Shown: positions 52,720 to 60,291, counted from the stretch's first letter. The stretch: 64,000 nucleotides of DNA from Bradyrhizobium sp. CCGUVB4N (GCF_024199945.1 NZ_JANADP010000001.1:3906001-3970000), one strand, 5' to 3'. Numbers and translations are program-made. Notes: generated from the sequence alone by a model not told the origin.

Positions 52720-53823
52720 TCAACGCATCGGAGGAGCGTATTGAATGCCACCATCCTTCGCGAGGCGGTTTGCGCCGCGCTGAATACCCAGGCTGGCGAT
52801 GGTGCGGTCCCACAGCTCGGCGGTATTGCCGACGGCCTTGACGACATTAACGGCCCATTGTGCATCCAGCCCAAGAGCGGCGCCTAGATCGCCGGTCTCG
52901 CCCACGAAACGCTGATTCTGTGGGTCTCGTGTCTTCCGGAAGGTGTCGATATTGGTTTTGGCGATGCCGCTTTCCTCGGCGGTCAGCATGGCGATGTAAG
53001 TCCAGCGAACGATGTCAAAGAACCGTTGGTCGCCCTTGCGGACGAAAGTTCCGAGCGGTTCCTTTGATATGATGTCGGGAAGAAGAATGTATTCGTCGCC
53101 GGCTGGGCCCATCGAAAGTTTCAGGGAGCCGAGTAGCGAGGAATCGTTCGTATAGGCGTCACATCGGTTGTTTGCCAACGCATCGCGGACCTGTTCGACC
53201 TTTTCGATGACGATGGGCTTCAGTGCGAGATTGTGGGTCCGGAAGAAGTCGACCATGTTGGCTTCGCTTGTCGAGCCCTGCGTCACGCAGACGGTAGCGC
53301 CATCGAGCTCCAGCGCGCTCTTTACGCCCAGGCTTTTCTTCACCAAGAACCCCTGGCCGTCATAGAAATAGACCGAGGCGACGTCGAGACCCAAGCTGGC
53401 TTCGCGAGTGAGCGTCCACGTGGTGAAGCGAGCCAACATGTCGACTTCGCCGGATTGGAGAGCGGGAAAGCGCGTCAAGCTGGTGAGGGAGGTGAAGCGG
53501 ATCTTTTCCGGATCACCGAAGATCGCGGCTGCGACCGAGCGGCAGATGTCCGCATCCAGCCCTTGCATCACACCTTTGCTGTCCGGGAAGCTGAAGCCGG
53601 GTCGATCGCCTGCGACGCCGCAGATGAAATATCCGCGGGCCTTGATGGCTCCAAGTGTGTCGACCTTGTCTGAGGCGGAGGTACTCTGACCGCTCTGGGT
53701 TTGCGCTTGGGCGCCAAGTGGAGCGATTGCCATCGCTGCTACCAACGCCGCCGCGCCGAGCGCGACCGCCAGTTTTGAGTGCGGCCTGCCTGCGCGCGTG
53801 ATGGCGTATCCAAAAGTCACCAT
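52720..53823 (-). CDS. aapJ: General L-amino-acid ABC transporter binding protein (operon-proximal copy)
   Basis: A 367-residue AapJ/BztA-type binding protein with a signal peptide ending LGAQAQ. It aligns with the distal copy at 48100 along nearly its full length, including the C-terminal YAPPMR. Differences cluster in pocket-adjacent stretches (CVTQGSTSEANMVDFF against CVEPGSTGEVNLVDYF), which may alter ligand choice. GGAAGGAACGACC precedes ATG 53823. It sits between the M20 dipeptidase and aapQ. Confidence 0.9.
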   Translation of the reverse strand: MVTFGYAITRAGRPHSKLAVALGAAALVAAMAIAPLGAQAQTQSGQSTSASDKVDTLGAIKARGYFICGVAGDRPGFSFPDSKGVMQGLDADICRSVAAAIFGDPEKIRFTSLTSLTRFPALQSGEVDMLARFTTWTLTREASLGLDVASVYFYDGQGFLVKKSLGVKSALELDGATVCVTQGSTSEANMVDFFRTHNLALKPIVIEKVEQVRDALANNRCDAYTNDSSLLGSLKLSMGPAGDEYILLPDIISKEPLGTFVRKGDQRFFDIVRWTYIAMLTAEESGIAKTNIDTFRKTRDPQNQRFVGETGDLGAALGLDAQWAVNVVKAVGNTAELWDRTIASLGIQRGANRLAKDGGIQYAPPMR

Positions 53824-53923
53824 GGTCGTTCCTTCCCTGTCGAATGCGATGCGTTTGATTTTCTTGGGTGCGCCTAATGGCATCACCGTTCTTCTACGAA
53901 AGCCGAGCGAGGAGCGGCTACAG

Positions 53924-55360
53924 TCAGGCCGCCGCCGATGCGACTGGTTGCCCGTCTCGGATTGCCGCCTCTCCGAGATCCCAGAACAGGCCCGTCATGA
54001 TTTGCATTCCTTCCTCCGCCACGCTGACGAGCATGTGCTCGTCCGGTGCATGCTGGGAGCAGGAAGGATAGGAGTGCGGGATCCAGAGGGTCGGCATGCC
54101 GATGATCTCGGCAAAGACCTCGTTGGGCAGCGATCCACCAAAGTTGGGCAACAAAGATGCCTCGCGACCGAGCGTCGTTTCCATCGACGAGAGGGCGAAC
54201 TGAACCCAGCCGTTGTCGAGGTTGGTCCGGGTCGCAAGATAGAAGTCTTCCTTGATTTCCTCGAATTTCACGTCGGAGAACCCTCGCGCATCCAGATGCG
54301 CGCGCAACGCGGGAAGCACTTTCTCCGGATCGACGCCAACGACGTAACGCAGTTGACATGTTGCTTGAGCGGTCCCCGGCACGGCATTGACGGGGGCATC
54401 AGGCCGACCGCAAAGGAAGGCTAGGACCTCGAAATTGCACCAGCCATAGACTTGTTCCGCGCCCGCCAAGCCCGGCTCACCCCAGTTGTCGTCAATCGCC
54501 GGATCATCGGGGCCTGTTTCGAGGACGATTTTTTTCAGGGCTGCGCGGACCTCGGGCGTCATGCGATGCGGTATCCATTCCGGGATCGCGATGCGGCCGG
54601 TCGGATCGGTGATGGTGGCGATCGCATGGGCAAGCCTGATGCCGGGATTGACGAGCAGGCCACCCCAGTTTCCGGAATGATATGCTCCTTCGCGGATCTC
54701 GCAGGTCAGACGAAAGCCAACGCTGCCTCGACCACCGAGAAACAGGGTCGGTGCACCTGCCGCCAAACGGGGGCCGTCGGAAGCGATAAGACAGTCTGAC
54801 TTGAGCAGATCGCGATGGTTTCTCGCGAGTTCGGCGAGCCCGAGCGAACCAGTCTCTTCGCCCATCTCGATGAGCACCTTGGTGTTGAACCCAAGCCGGC
54901 CGCGTCTGTCCAGCACGATGCGCAAGGCAGCCAGGTTGATCGAGTGTTGACCCTTGTTGTCCGCAGTGCCGCGGCCGTAGATGCGTCCGCCGGCTTCATC
55001 CAGTATCCAGGGATCGCGGCCGTCCTTCCAATCGCCACTCATGCCCCACAGAACGTCGCCGTGGCCGTAGATCAGAATGGTGGGGCGTCTCGGATCTTCG
55101 ATCCGCTCGGCATACATAGCCGGCAGACGCTGCTCGACCGGGTTCTCGATGACCCGGCATGAAAAGCCCATCCGCTCCAGGAGCGGACGCATTTCCTTGT
55201 TCAAGTAGTGAAGGTGATCGTCGCGGCTGTCCGTTCGAGGGCTTTCGCTACGGATGGCAATGCGAGGGGCCATCTCGGCCGTGAAGTCGCCGTCAACGAC
55301 ATAGCGTCGCGCGGCGGCAATCGCATCTTCCCTCGTGGCCGGCTGGGCAACGCTAGACAT
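53924..55360 (-). CDS. M20 family dipeptidase/peptidase
   Basis: A 478-residue M20 metallopeptidase. YGHGDVLWG supplies the first His-Asp pair, YGRGTADNKGQ the bridging Asp, and EMGEETGSLGL the catalytic and metal Glu; the final His is in SQHAPDEHM. The dimerisation domain follows NVVPG-like AVNAVPGTAQATCQLRYV. It should cleave a dipeptide or similar amide in the cytoplasm. GGAG eight bases before ATG 55360 supports the start. It is the first gene of the leftward operon, divergent from the Lrp/AsnC gene. Confidence 0.88.
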   Translation of the reverse strand: MSSVAQPATREDAIAAARRYVVDGDFTAEMAPRIAIRSESPRTDSRDDHLHYLNKEMRPLLERMGFSCRVIENPVEQRLPAMYAERIEDPRRPTILIYGHGDVLWGMSGDWKDGRDPWILDEAGGRIYGRGTADNKGQHSINLAALRIVLDRRGRLGFNTKVLIEMGEETGSLGLAELARNHRDLLKSDCLIASDGPRLAAGAPTLFLGGRGSVGFRLTCEIREGAYHSGNWGGLLVNPGIRLAHAIATITDPTGRIAIPEWIPHRMTPEVRAALKKIVLETGPDDPAIDDNWGEPGLAGAEQVYGWCNFEVLAFLCGRPDAPVNAVPGTAQATCQLRYVVGVDPEKVLPALRAHLDARGFSDVKFEEIKEDFYLATRTNLDNGWVQFALSSMETTLGREASLLPNFGGSLPNEVFAEIIGMPTLWIPHSYPSCSQHAPDEHMLVSVAEEGMQIMTGLFWDLGEAAIRDGQPVASAAA

Positions 55361-55733
55361 CAGAGCTCCGGAAAGGAAAAATCGCCGACTGCGAGCACAG
55401 GTCGCCGCTCCCGTGTCGCGGTTCTTGTCCCTCAAGAAATTGCATATTCGGATATGATCAGTATTGCGGCGTCGCCGAGTTGTGCGCTCGGATTCAAGCT
55501 GCCGAATGCAATCTTCCCTCGATTTCTCGGGGTTGGCCGAACGAATTGTGGTGGTTCACTTGAAAAAGTTCGGAGCACCATTTCGAGGGGAGTGCCGCAA
55601 GCTCCGGTCGGGGGTGTCGACGAAAAGGGGAGCGGCGAGAGGACCGAGATGCGCGATTCTCGTCGAAAAGATATTGCGCGCGGGCTCAAAAAAGCTTTTA
55701 GCTTGAGAGGCTTACTGGACGATGGAGGCGTTG
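55361..55733. promoter_or_regulatory. 373-base divergent region between M20 operon and lrp-type gene
   Basis: No gene is supported here. CATAT-TCGG-ATATG (55443-55456) is a perfect palindrome about 85 bases upstream of the leftward operon start. A second AT-rich imperfect palindrome (CTCAAAAAAGC ... TTGAG, about 55683-55705) lies just upstream of the regulator gene. Both are plausible Lrp/AsnC binding sites for control of the leftward operon and of the regulator itself. Confidence 0.5.
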
Positions 55734-56234
55734 ATGCTGAAGAAGCTCGGGGTGCACGACCTCGATCAATATGATCTAGCAATCCTCGAAATTCTTCAGC
55801 GCGACAACACGACTCCGCAGCGCACTGTCGGAGACATGGTCAATCTGTCCGCTGCGGCCGTTCAACGCCGGATCAGCAGGCTTCAGAAGGGCGGTGTCAT
55901 CGAAAGCAACGTCGCCATCCTGGATCCGGAGACCGTGGGTCTACCGATCACGATCCTCGTGGAAGTGCACATCGAGAGCGAGCGTCTTGATCTACTCGAG
56001 GCTGCGAAGAAGGCATTCATTGCAACCCCGGAAGTCCAGCAATGCTACTACATCACTGGCGACATGGATTTCTTGTTGGTGATCACTATCGCTTCGATGC
56101 GAGATTACGAAGACCTTACCAAGCGGTTGTTTTTCGAGAATCACAACGTCAAGCATTTCAAGACGATGGTGGTCATGGATCGCGTGAAAGCGTCGATGGG
56201 CCTAAAATTGCCCACGGAAAAAACGACTAAATAG
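55734..56234 (+). CDS. Lrp/AsnC family transcriptional regulator
   Basis: A 166-residue Lrp/AsnC protein. The DNA-binding part is DLAILEILQRDNTTPQRTVGDMVNLSAAAVQRRISRL; the ligand-sensing RAM domain follows with QQCYYITGDMDFLLVITIASMRDYEDL. GGAGG lies five bases before ATG 55734; the in-frame ATG 55722 overlaps that site and is less likely. It is divergent from the amino-acid uptake and hydrolysis operon and probably activates or represses it in response to an amino acid. Confidence 0.9.
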   Translation: MLKKLGVHDLDQYDLAILEILQRDNTTPQRTVGDMVNLSAAAVQRRISRLQKGGVIESNVAILDPETVGLPITILVEVHIESERLDLLEAAKKAFIATPEVQQCYYITGDMDFLLVITIASMRDYEDLTKRLFFENHNVKHFKTMVVMDRVKASMGLKLPTEKTTK

Positions 56235-56586
56235 GTCGCGCGCTTCGATCAATCGTCCATCGCCATCGACAAAGTTTCCGCATTCGTCTCCGTGACAGAA
56301 CGGCATCTCGCAAGGCGGCTTTGTGACTTGCGGCCCCAACCTGCAACATTCTTGCAAAATGGGAGAGCATTTAGACGCGTTTCTCGCCGTCAACCGCAGT
56401 ATTGATAGGGCCCAAGCTCAGTTTTCTGGGAAGCTGCGTTCGACTCGCTATCTCCCAAACTTGCCGGGGCTGTTGCCCCGGCGTTTTTTGTTAACCCGCG
56501 GCTGCGCTGAGATCATTCGAATCGGAGTTGAGATCCGAGGGAGGTGAGATCGGCAAAATTGCGAAACGTACGGTGCTGGTACTGAC
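56235..56586 (+). other. 352-base gap between lrp-type gene and GGT-like gene
   Basis: No protein-coding gene is supported. The only clear element is the intrinsic terminator at 56463-56489, which is over 220 bases past the regulator stop and about 100 bases before the next start. The stretch before it has small stems (for example AGCT ... AGCT near 56415-56435) and could be a long 3' UTR or a small RNA. Confidence 0.5.
56463..56489 (+). terminator. Intrinsic terminator
   Basis: GCCGGGGC (56463-56470) and GCCCCGGC (56475-56482) form a perfect eight-base GC stem with a TGTT loop, followed by G and six T. This is the best rho-independent terminator in the window and acts on rightward transcripts only. 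Confidence 0.9.
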
Positions 56587-58173
56587 ATGAGAGATTTCCA
56601 GTCGCCAGGACGTTCCGAAGCATTCGGCGTCAACGGTATGGCCGCGACCACGCACCCGCTAGCCACGCTGGCTGCCATCGACGTGCTGCGCGAAGGCGGA
56701 AACGCCATAGATGCAGCCGTGGCGGCCGGAGCGATGCTTGCTGTCGTTGAGCCAACCCAGACGGGCGTGGGTGGGGACTGCTTCGTTCTTCTGAAGCGGG
56801 AAGGGCAGCCGGTCATAGCTCTCAACGGATCCGGAGCCGCGCCATCAGCGGCGAGTGTCGAACGGCTCGCAGAAGCCGGCGTGACGACACTCGACCCCGA
56901 GAGTGCGCACACAGTTACTGTTCCAGGTGCCGTACGGACATGGGCTCGCCTGGCAGAAGATCACGGAACGCTTGATCTCGCGCGACTATTCGCACCTGCG
57001 ATCGCCGCCGCGGAGAATGGCTATCCCGTCGCTGAGCGGCTCGCGAGGGACTGGGCGAGGCACATGCCGAAGCTCTCTCGCCTTGCTGCGACGACTTCCG
57101 TCTTTCTTCACCGCGGCGAAGCGCCGGCTCCTGGCGATTTGCACGCGCAGCCAATGCTGGCTCGCACCCTTCGGCATGTCGCCAGACAAGGGGCGGACGT
57201 GTTTTACGAGGGATGGATTGCTGAAAGCATTGTAAAAGCGCTGCGTTCGCTCGGCGGTTTTCACACCGTCGAGGACTTCGCCGCGTTCCGGCCGCGTTAC
57301 GAGAAGCCGATATCAGCGTCCTACCGTGGTTTTGAACTGTGGGAGTGTCCGCCGAATGGCTCAGGCGTTGCCGCTCTGGCCATGGCAAGTCTGCTCGACC
57401 GTTACATTGTCGCGGACTTTGCTCCCGTGTCGGTGGAGCGCTATCATCTCCTGGCCGAGATCGCCCGCATTGGCTATGCGGAGCGCGACGCCTTTGTCGG
57501 CGATCCCGATGCCGGGCCTGTGCCGGTCGAGCGCATGACCTCGTCAGCTCGTGCCGACATCCTCGCTCGCCGGATATCGCCGAGCGGGCGGCTGACTGAC
57601 GTCACGCCGATCACCATGCCGGAACACAAAGACACGGTGTTCCTGTCCGTCGTTGACAAAGATCGCACCGCAGTTTCGTTTATCAACTCGATCTTTGACG
57701 ATTTCGGCAGCGGCATCGTGGCACCCGAATGTGGGGTCCTGCTGCACAACCGCGGCTTCGGCTTTGTGCTCGAGCCCGGCCATCCCAACGTTCTTGCTGG
57801 TGGCAAGCGGCCAATGCACACCATCCTGCCTGCGATGCTGACGCGAGGCGGCGAATGCGTGCTGTCGTTCGGTGTGACAGGGGGGCATTTCCAGCCGATT
57901 GGACAGATTCAGGTGCTGTCGAACCTTCTTGATCACAGAATGTCAGTGCAAGAAGCGATCGATCAACCGCGTATCTTCGCACGCGGCGACGTGCTGGACG
58001 TCGAAGCGACTGTTCCGGCTAAGATCGTCGAGGGGCTTCGTGCGTTGGGGCATCTTCCTACGCGAGCGTCAAATCCACTCGGAACTGCCCAGGCGATATG
58101 GATCGACCGTAAACGTGGCCTTCTCAGAGGTGGGGCTGATCCCCGACGGGATGGCATCGCCCTTGGTTACTGA
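56587..58173 (+). CDS. Gamma-glutamyltransferase-like N-terminal nucleophile hydrolase (island copy)
   Basis: A 528-residue GGT-superfamily proenzyme with no signal peptide. The nucleophile is Thr350 in HKDTVFLSVVDKDRTAVS, where the usual Gly-Asn after the Asp is replaced by Arg-Thr (DRTAVS instead of DGNAVS). GGNAIDAAVAAGAML and GSGIVAPECGVLLHNRG match the copy at 399. It is the only rightward catabolic gene of the island, just after the terminator and thus expressed from its own promoter. Cytoplasmic amide hydrolysis (HpxW-like) is likelier than glutathione breakdown. Confidence 0.85.
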   Translation: MRDFQSPGRSEAFGVNGMAATTHPLATLAAIDVLREGGNAIDAAVAAGAMLAVVEPTQTGVGGDCFVLLKREGQPVIALNGSGAAPSAASVERLAEAGVTTLDPESAHTVTVPGAVRTWARLAEDHGTLDLARLFAPAIAAAENGYPVAERLARDWARHMPKLSRLAATTSVFLHRGEAPAPGDLHAQPMLARTLRHVARQGADVFYEGWIAESIVKALRSLGGFHTVEDFAAFRPRYEKPISASYRGFELWECPPNGSGVAALAMASLLDRYIVADFAPVSVERYHLLAEIARIGYAERDAFVGDPDAGPVPVERMTSSARADILARRISPSGRLTDVTPITMPEHKDTVFLSVVDKDRTAVSFINSIFDDFGSGIVAPECGVLLHNRGFGFVLEPGHPNVLAGGKRPMHTILPAMLTRGGECVLSFGVTGGHFQPIGQIQVLSNLLDHRMSVQEAIDQPRIFARGDVLDVEATVPAKIVEGLRALGHLPTRASNPLGTAQAIWIDRKRGLLRGGADPRRDGIALGY

Positions 58174-58320
58174 GATCAGCTGTCGAAAGTTCTCATTCCA
58201 TTGCTGGTCAAGCGGGGAGTGTGGCGAGCCCTGGCCGACGTCCTGCTCACTGTCGCAAGCGCTAGGGGCGATGAAGCGCTTCCTCCATGGGCGCGGTAAC
58301 TCGGCCATGCTCGCCCAATT

Positions 58321-58346
58321 TATACTCAATCGGCAAACTGAGTATA
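58321..58346. repeat. Inverted repeat TATACTCA ... TGAGTATA
   Basis: Exact eight-base arms (58321-58328 and 58339-58346) separated by ten bases. The size and spacing suit a dimeric repressor or recombination-directionality protein. It is 240 bases upstream of dusA. Confidence 0.5.
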
Positions 58347-58402
58347 ACGCCAGTCTGATGCAGCTTTAGATATCATTGTATTTCCGACGCCAATCTAGCG
58401 AT

Positions 58403-58443
58403 CCGCGTGTGCACGCGGCTTTTCATGTGCGCGACGTGTGCAC
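58403..58443 (+). repeat. Right copies of the CGTGTGCAC repeat
   Basis: CGTGTGCAC at 58406-58414 and 58435-58443, direct orientation, 29 bases apart. The first lies in a near-perfect 16-base palindrome (CCGCGTGT/GCACGCGG, 58403-58418). The same 9-mer occurs at 43924 just inside the left core. Confidence 0.5.
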
Positions 58444-58500
58444 TGAGAATCCGAACTCGCGAATTCCGCTTCCAATTTAGGCCCAGATGAGCCTAGAAGG

Positions 58501-58521
58501 ACCACGTTCCGGAAACGTGGT
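58501..58521. repeat. Inverted repeat ACCACGTT ... AACGTGGT
   Basis: Perfect eight-base arms with a CCGGA spacer. A smaller TAGGC ... GCCTA repeat lies immediately to the left. No U-run follows on either strand, so it is more likely a protein-binding site than a terminator. Confidence 0.5.
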
Positions 58522-58587
58522 CGAACCGAATTTCTCAGTCGGTCCAATAACATGCAGGACTGATCGCGACTAGAATAGCTTAGCAAT

Positions 58588-59580
58588 ATGAACAACTTAC
58601 GCTGGAAATTTTCTTGTGCCCCGATGATGGATTGGACCGACCGGCATTGCCGGGTGTTCCACCGACATCTGACACGGCGGGGGTTGCTCTATACGGAGAT
58701 GTTGACCACCGGCGCCATCATTCACGGCGACCGCGAGCGGCTGCTCGGCTTCGACGCGACCGAGCATCCGGTGGCGCTACAGCTTGGCGGCTCGGATCCG
58801 CGCGATCTCGCTGAAGCCGCGCGGATCGGCGAGGGGTTTGGCTATGACGAGATCAATCTCAATGTCGGCTGCCCGTCCGATCGCGTGAAGGATGGACGCT
58901 TCGGCGCCTGTCTGATGGCGGAGCCGGAGCTCGTCGCGCGGTGTGTCGCGGCGATGAAGCGCGCAGTCTCAATTCCCGTCACGGTGAAATGCCGCATTGG
59001 CATCGACGACCAGGATCCCGAAGTCGCGCTCGATACGTTGGCGCGCGCGGTGGTCGCTGCAGGCTGCGACGCGCTGATCGTGCACGCCCGGAAGGCTTGG
59101 CTGAACGGTCTGTCGCCGAAAGAGAATCGCGACATCCCGCCGCTCGATTACGACCGCGTCTATCGGCTCAAGCGCGCGATGCCGAATGTGCCTGTCATCA
59201 TCAATGGCGGCGTTCCGGGCATCGAGGAAGCGAAGGCGCATCTCGCGCATGTCGATGGTGTGATGCTCGGCCGCGCCGCCTATCAGGAGCCGTGGCGGCT
59301 AATCTCGGTCGATCCCGAGATGTTCGGTGAGGCGGCGCCGCACGCGACCATGCAGGACGCGTTCGAGGCGATGATCCCCTATATCGAGGCGCAGCTCGCG
59401 CGCGGCACGCGGCTGCATGCCATCACGCGCCACTTCGTCGGTGCGTTCCACGCCGTGCCCGGCGCGCGTGCCTTCCGCCGCCATCTCGCTGAGCACGGTG
59501 TGAAGCCAGGCGCCGGCGTCGACGTCTTGCGTGATGCGATCGCGCGTGTTGGTGCACGCGCGCCGGCGGAGGCGGCCTAG
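58588..59580 (+). CDS. dusA: tRNA-dihydrouridine synthase A
   Basis: A 330-residue flavoenzyme that reduces uridine at positions 20/20a in the D-loop of tRNA. FSCAPMMDWTDRHCR is the FMN-binding start of the family, Cys95 in NLNVGCPSDRV is the catalytic proton donor, and INGGVPGIEEAKAHL and DGVMLGRAAYQEPW complete the barrel. The first ten codons use A/T-rich triplets while the rest is GC-rich, consistent with a replaced 5' end. The catalytic part is intact, so function should be retained. It ends at a bidirectional terminator. Confidence 0.95.
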   Translation: MNNLRWKFSCAPMMDWTDRHCRVFHRHLTRRGLLYTEMLTTGAIIHGDRERLLGFDATEHPVALQLGGSDPRDLAEAARIGEGFGYDEINLNVGCPSDRVKDGRFGACLMAEPELVARCVAAMKRAVSIPVTVKCRIGIDDQDPEVALDTLARAVVAAGCDALIVHARKAWLNGLSPKENRDIPPLDYDRVYRLKRAMPNVPVIINGGVPGIEEAKAHLAHVDGVMLGRAAYQEPWRLISVDPEMFGEAAPHATMQDAFEAMIPYIEAQLARGTRLHAITRHFVGAFHAVPGARAFRRHLAEHGVKPGAGVDVLRDAIARVGARAPAEAA

Positions 59581-59589
59581 CCGCGAGAA

Positions 59590-59620
59590 AGAGCCGGATC
59601 GCAGAATCCGGCTCTCTCTT
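59590..59620. terminator. Bidirectional terminator between dusA and the porin gene
   Basis: AGAGCCGGAT (59590-59599) pairs with ATCCGGCTCT (59606-59615) around a six-base loop, preceded by AAA and followed by CTCTT. It lies between the convergent stops at 59580 and 59629 and can serve both. Confidence 0.75.
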
Positions 59621-59628
59621 GATCACGC

Positions 59629-60291
59629 TCAGCGGAACAGGTCGAAATGATAGTTCACGCCGACGCGGAAGCTGTGGAATTTCGCAGCGTTCCAGTCCGG
59701 CAGGTCGTTATGCTTGAATTCGGTGTAGAGATACTCGGCCTTGGCCGACCATTTTGGCAGGAACGCCCATTCCACGCCGCCGCCCGCGGTCCAGCCCATC
59801 TTCATCTTGTTGATCGGGCCGTCCTTCAATTCGCCGGTGGCAAGACCTGCGGTCCCGAAGAACAGCAGCCGCGAATCCATCGTCGCGATGCCGGCACGGG
59901 CGCGGCCGGTCATGTACCAGGGCAGGCTGACCGCGGCGCTGTTGATTGCGTCGCGGTTCTTGATGTCTCCACCTTCGAAATCGTTCTCGATGCCGACCAC
60001 GAACATCGGCGAGAGCTGGTAGTTGTAGCCGATCTGCACGCCGCCGAACGCGCCCTTGACCTTTCCGCCGCTCACCCCGACGAGATTGTTGAAGGCGTTG
60101 TCGCCGCTCTCGGCGTAGCCGGCATTGAGACCGGCATAGAGACCGGTCCAGGAATAGACAGTCTGCGGCGCCGTGTAGGCCGGTGCGGCGTAACGCGGCG
60201 ACAGATCGGCCGCGCTCGCGCTGCTTGCGGCGAACGCCGCGACAAAGGGCAGGGCGCGCATTGCGCGACGTAAGGCGGCTCTTGCAGTCAT
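59629..60291 (-). CDS. Outer-membrane beta-barrel protein, Omp25/Omp31-like
   Basis: A 220-residue protein with a signal peptide ending ASSASA before ADLSPRY, then the linker YAAPAYTAPQTVYSWTGLYAGLNAGYA, which is the standard opening of the rhizobial small porin family. Alternating polar/hydrophobic strands follow (GGVQIGYNYQLSPMFVVGIEND, EWAFLPKWSAKAEYLYTEF) and it ends VGVNYHFDLFR; the family normally ends on the aromatic residue. ATG 60291 is preferred to ATG 60300. A TetR-like operator lies about 83 bases upstream. Confidence 0.88.
   Translation of the reverse strand: MTARAALRRAMRALPFVAAFAASSASAADLSPRYAAPAYTAPQTVYSWTGLYAGLNAGYAESGDNAFNNLVGVSGGKVKGAFGGVQIGYNYQLSPMFVVGIENDFEGGDIKNRDAINSAAVSLPWYMTGRARAGIATMDSRLLFFGTAGLATGELKDGPINKMKMGWTAGGGVEWAFLPKWSAKAEYLYTEFKHNDLPDWNAAKFHSFRVGVNYHFDLFR

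Larger units (their letters stand above)
58174..58587. other. 414-base AT-richer, inverted-repeat-rich region upstream of dusA
   Basis: No gene is supported. The region has a run of inverted repeats and two CGTGTGCAC copies, and its right part is AT-rich up to the dusA start. Together with the displaced dusA start at 43854 it is interpreted as the right attachment arm of the island. The individual repeats are listed separately. Confidence 0.5.
43869..58640. mobile_element. Putative genomic island integrated in dusA
   Basis: The two ends are the dusA core at 43869-43891 and at 58618-58640: GCCCC-x-ATGATGGATTGGA-x-CGA, 21 of 23 positions identical and in direct orientation. dusA is an established insertion target for prophages and islands in Proteobacteria, close to its 5' end. 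Supporting signs are the truncated dusA start on the left, a dusA start on the right whose first codons are AT-rich compared with the rest, CGTGTGCAC repeats just inside both ends and a somewhat lower GC content by eye in sampled lines. The 14.8-kb interior holds catabolic cargo. No integrase or excisionase gene was found, so it would be a non-autonomous or decayed element. Confidence 0.6.

Noticed and set aside
57899..58369. Possible small gene overlapping the end of the GGT-like gene and the region before dusA
   Set aside because: Most of it is an out-of-frame reading of the GGT-like gene; the remaining 60 residues have no domain and no start signal.
43869..58640. Search for an integrase, excisionase, transposase or conjugation gene inside the proposed island
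   Set aside because: None of the supported genes or leftover frames shows tyrosine recombinase (R-H-R-Y), serine recombinase or DDE motifs, so no mobility gene is annotated.
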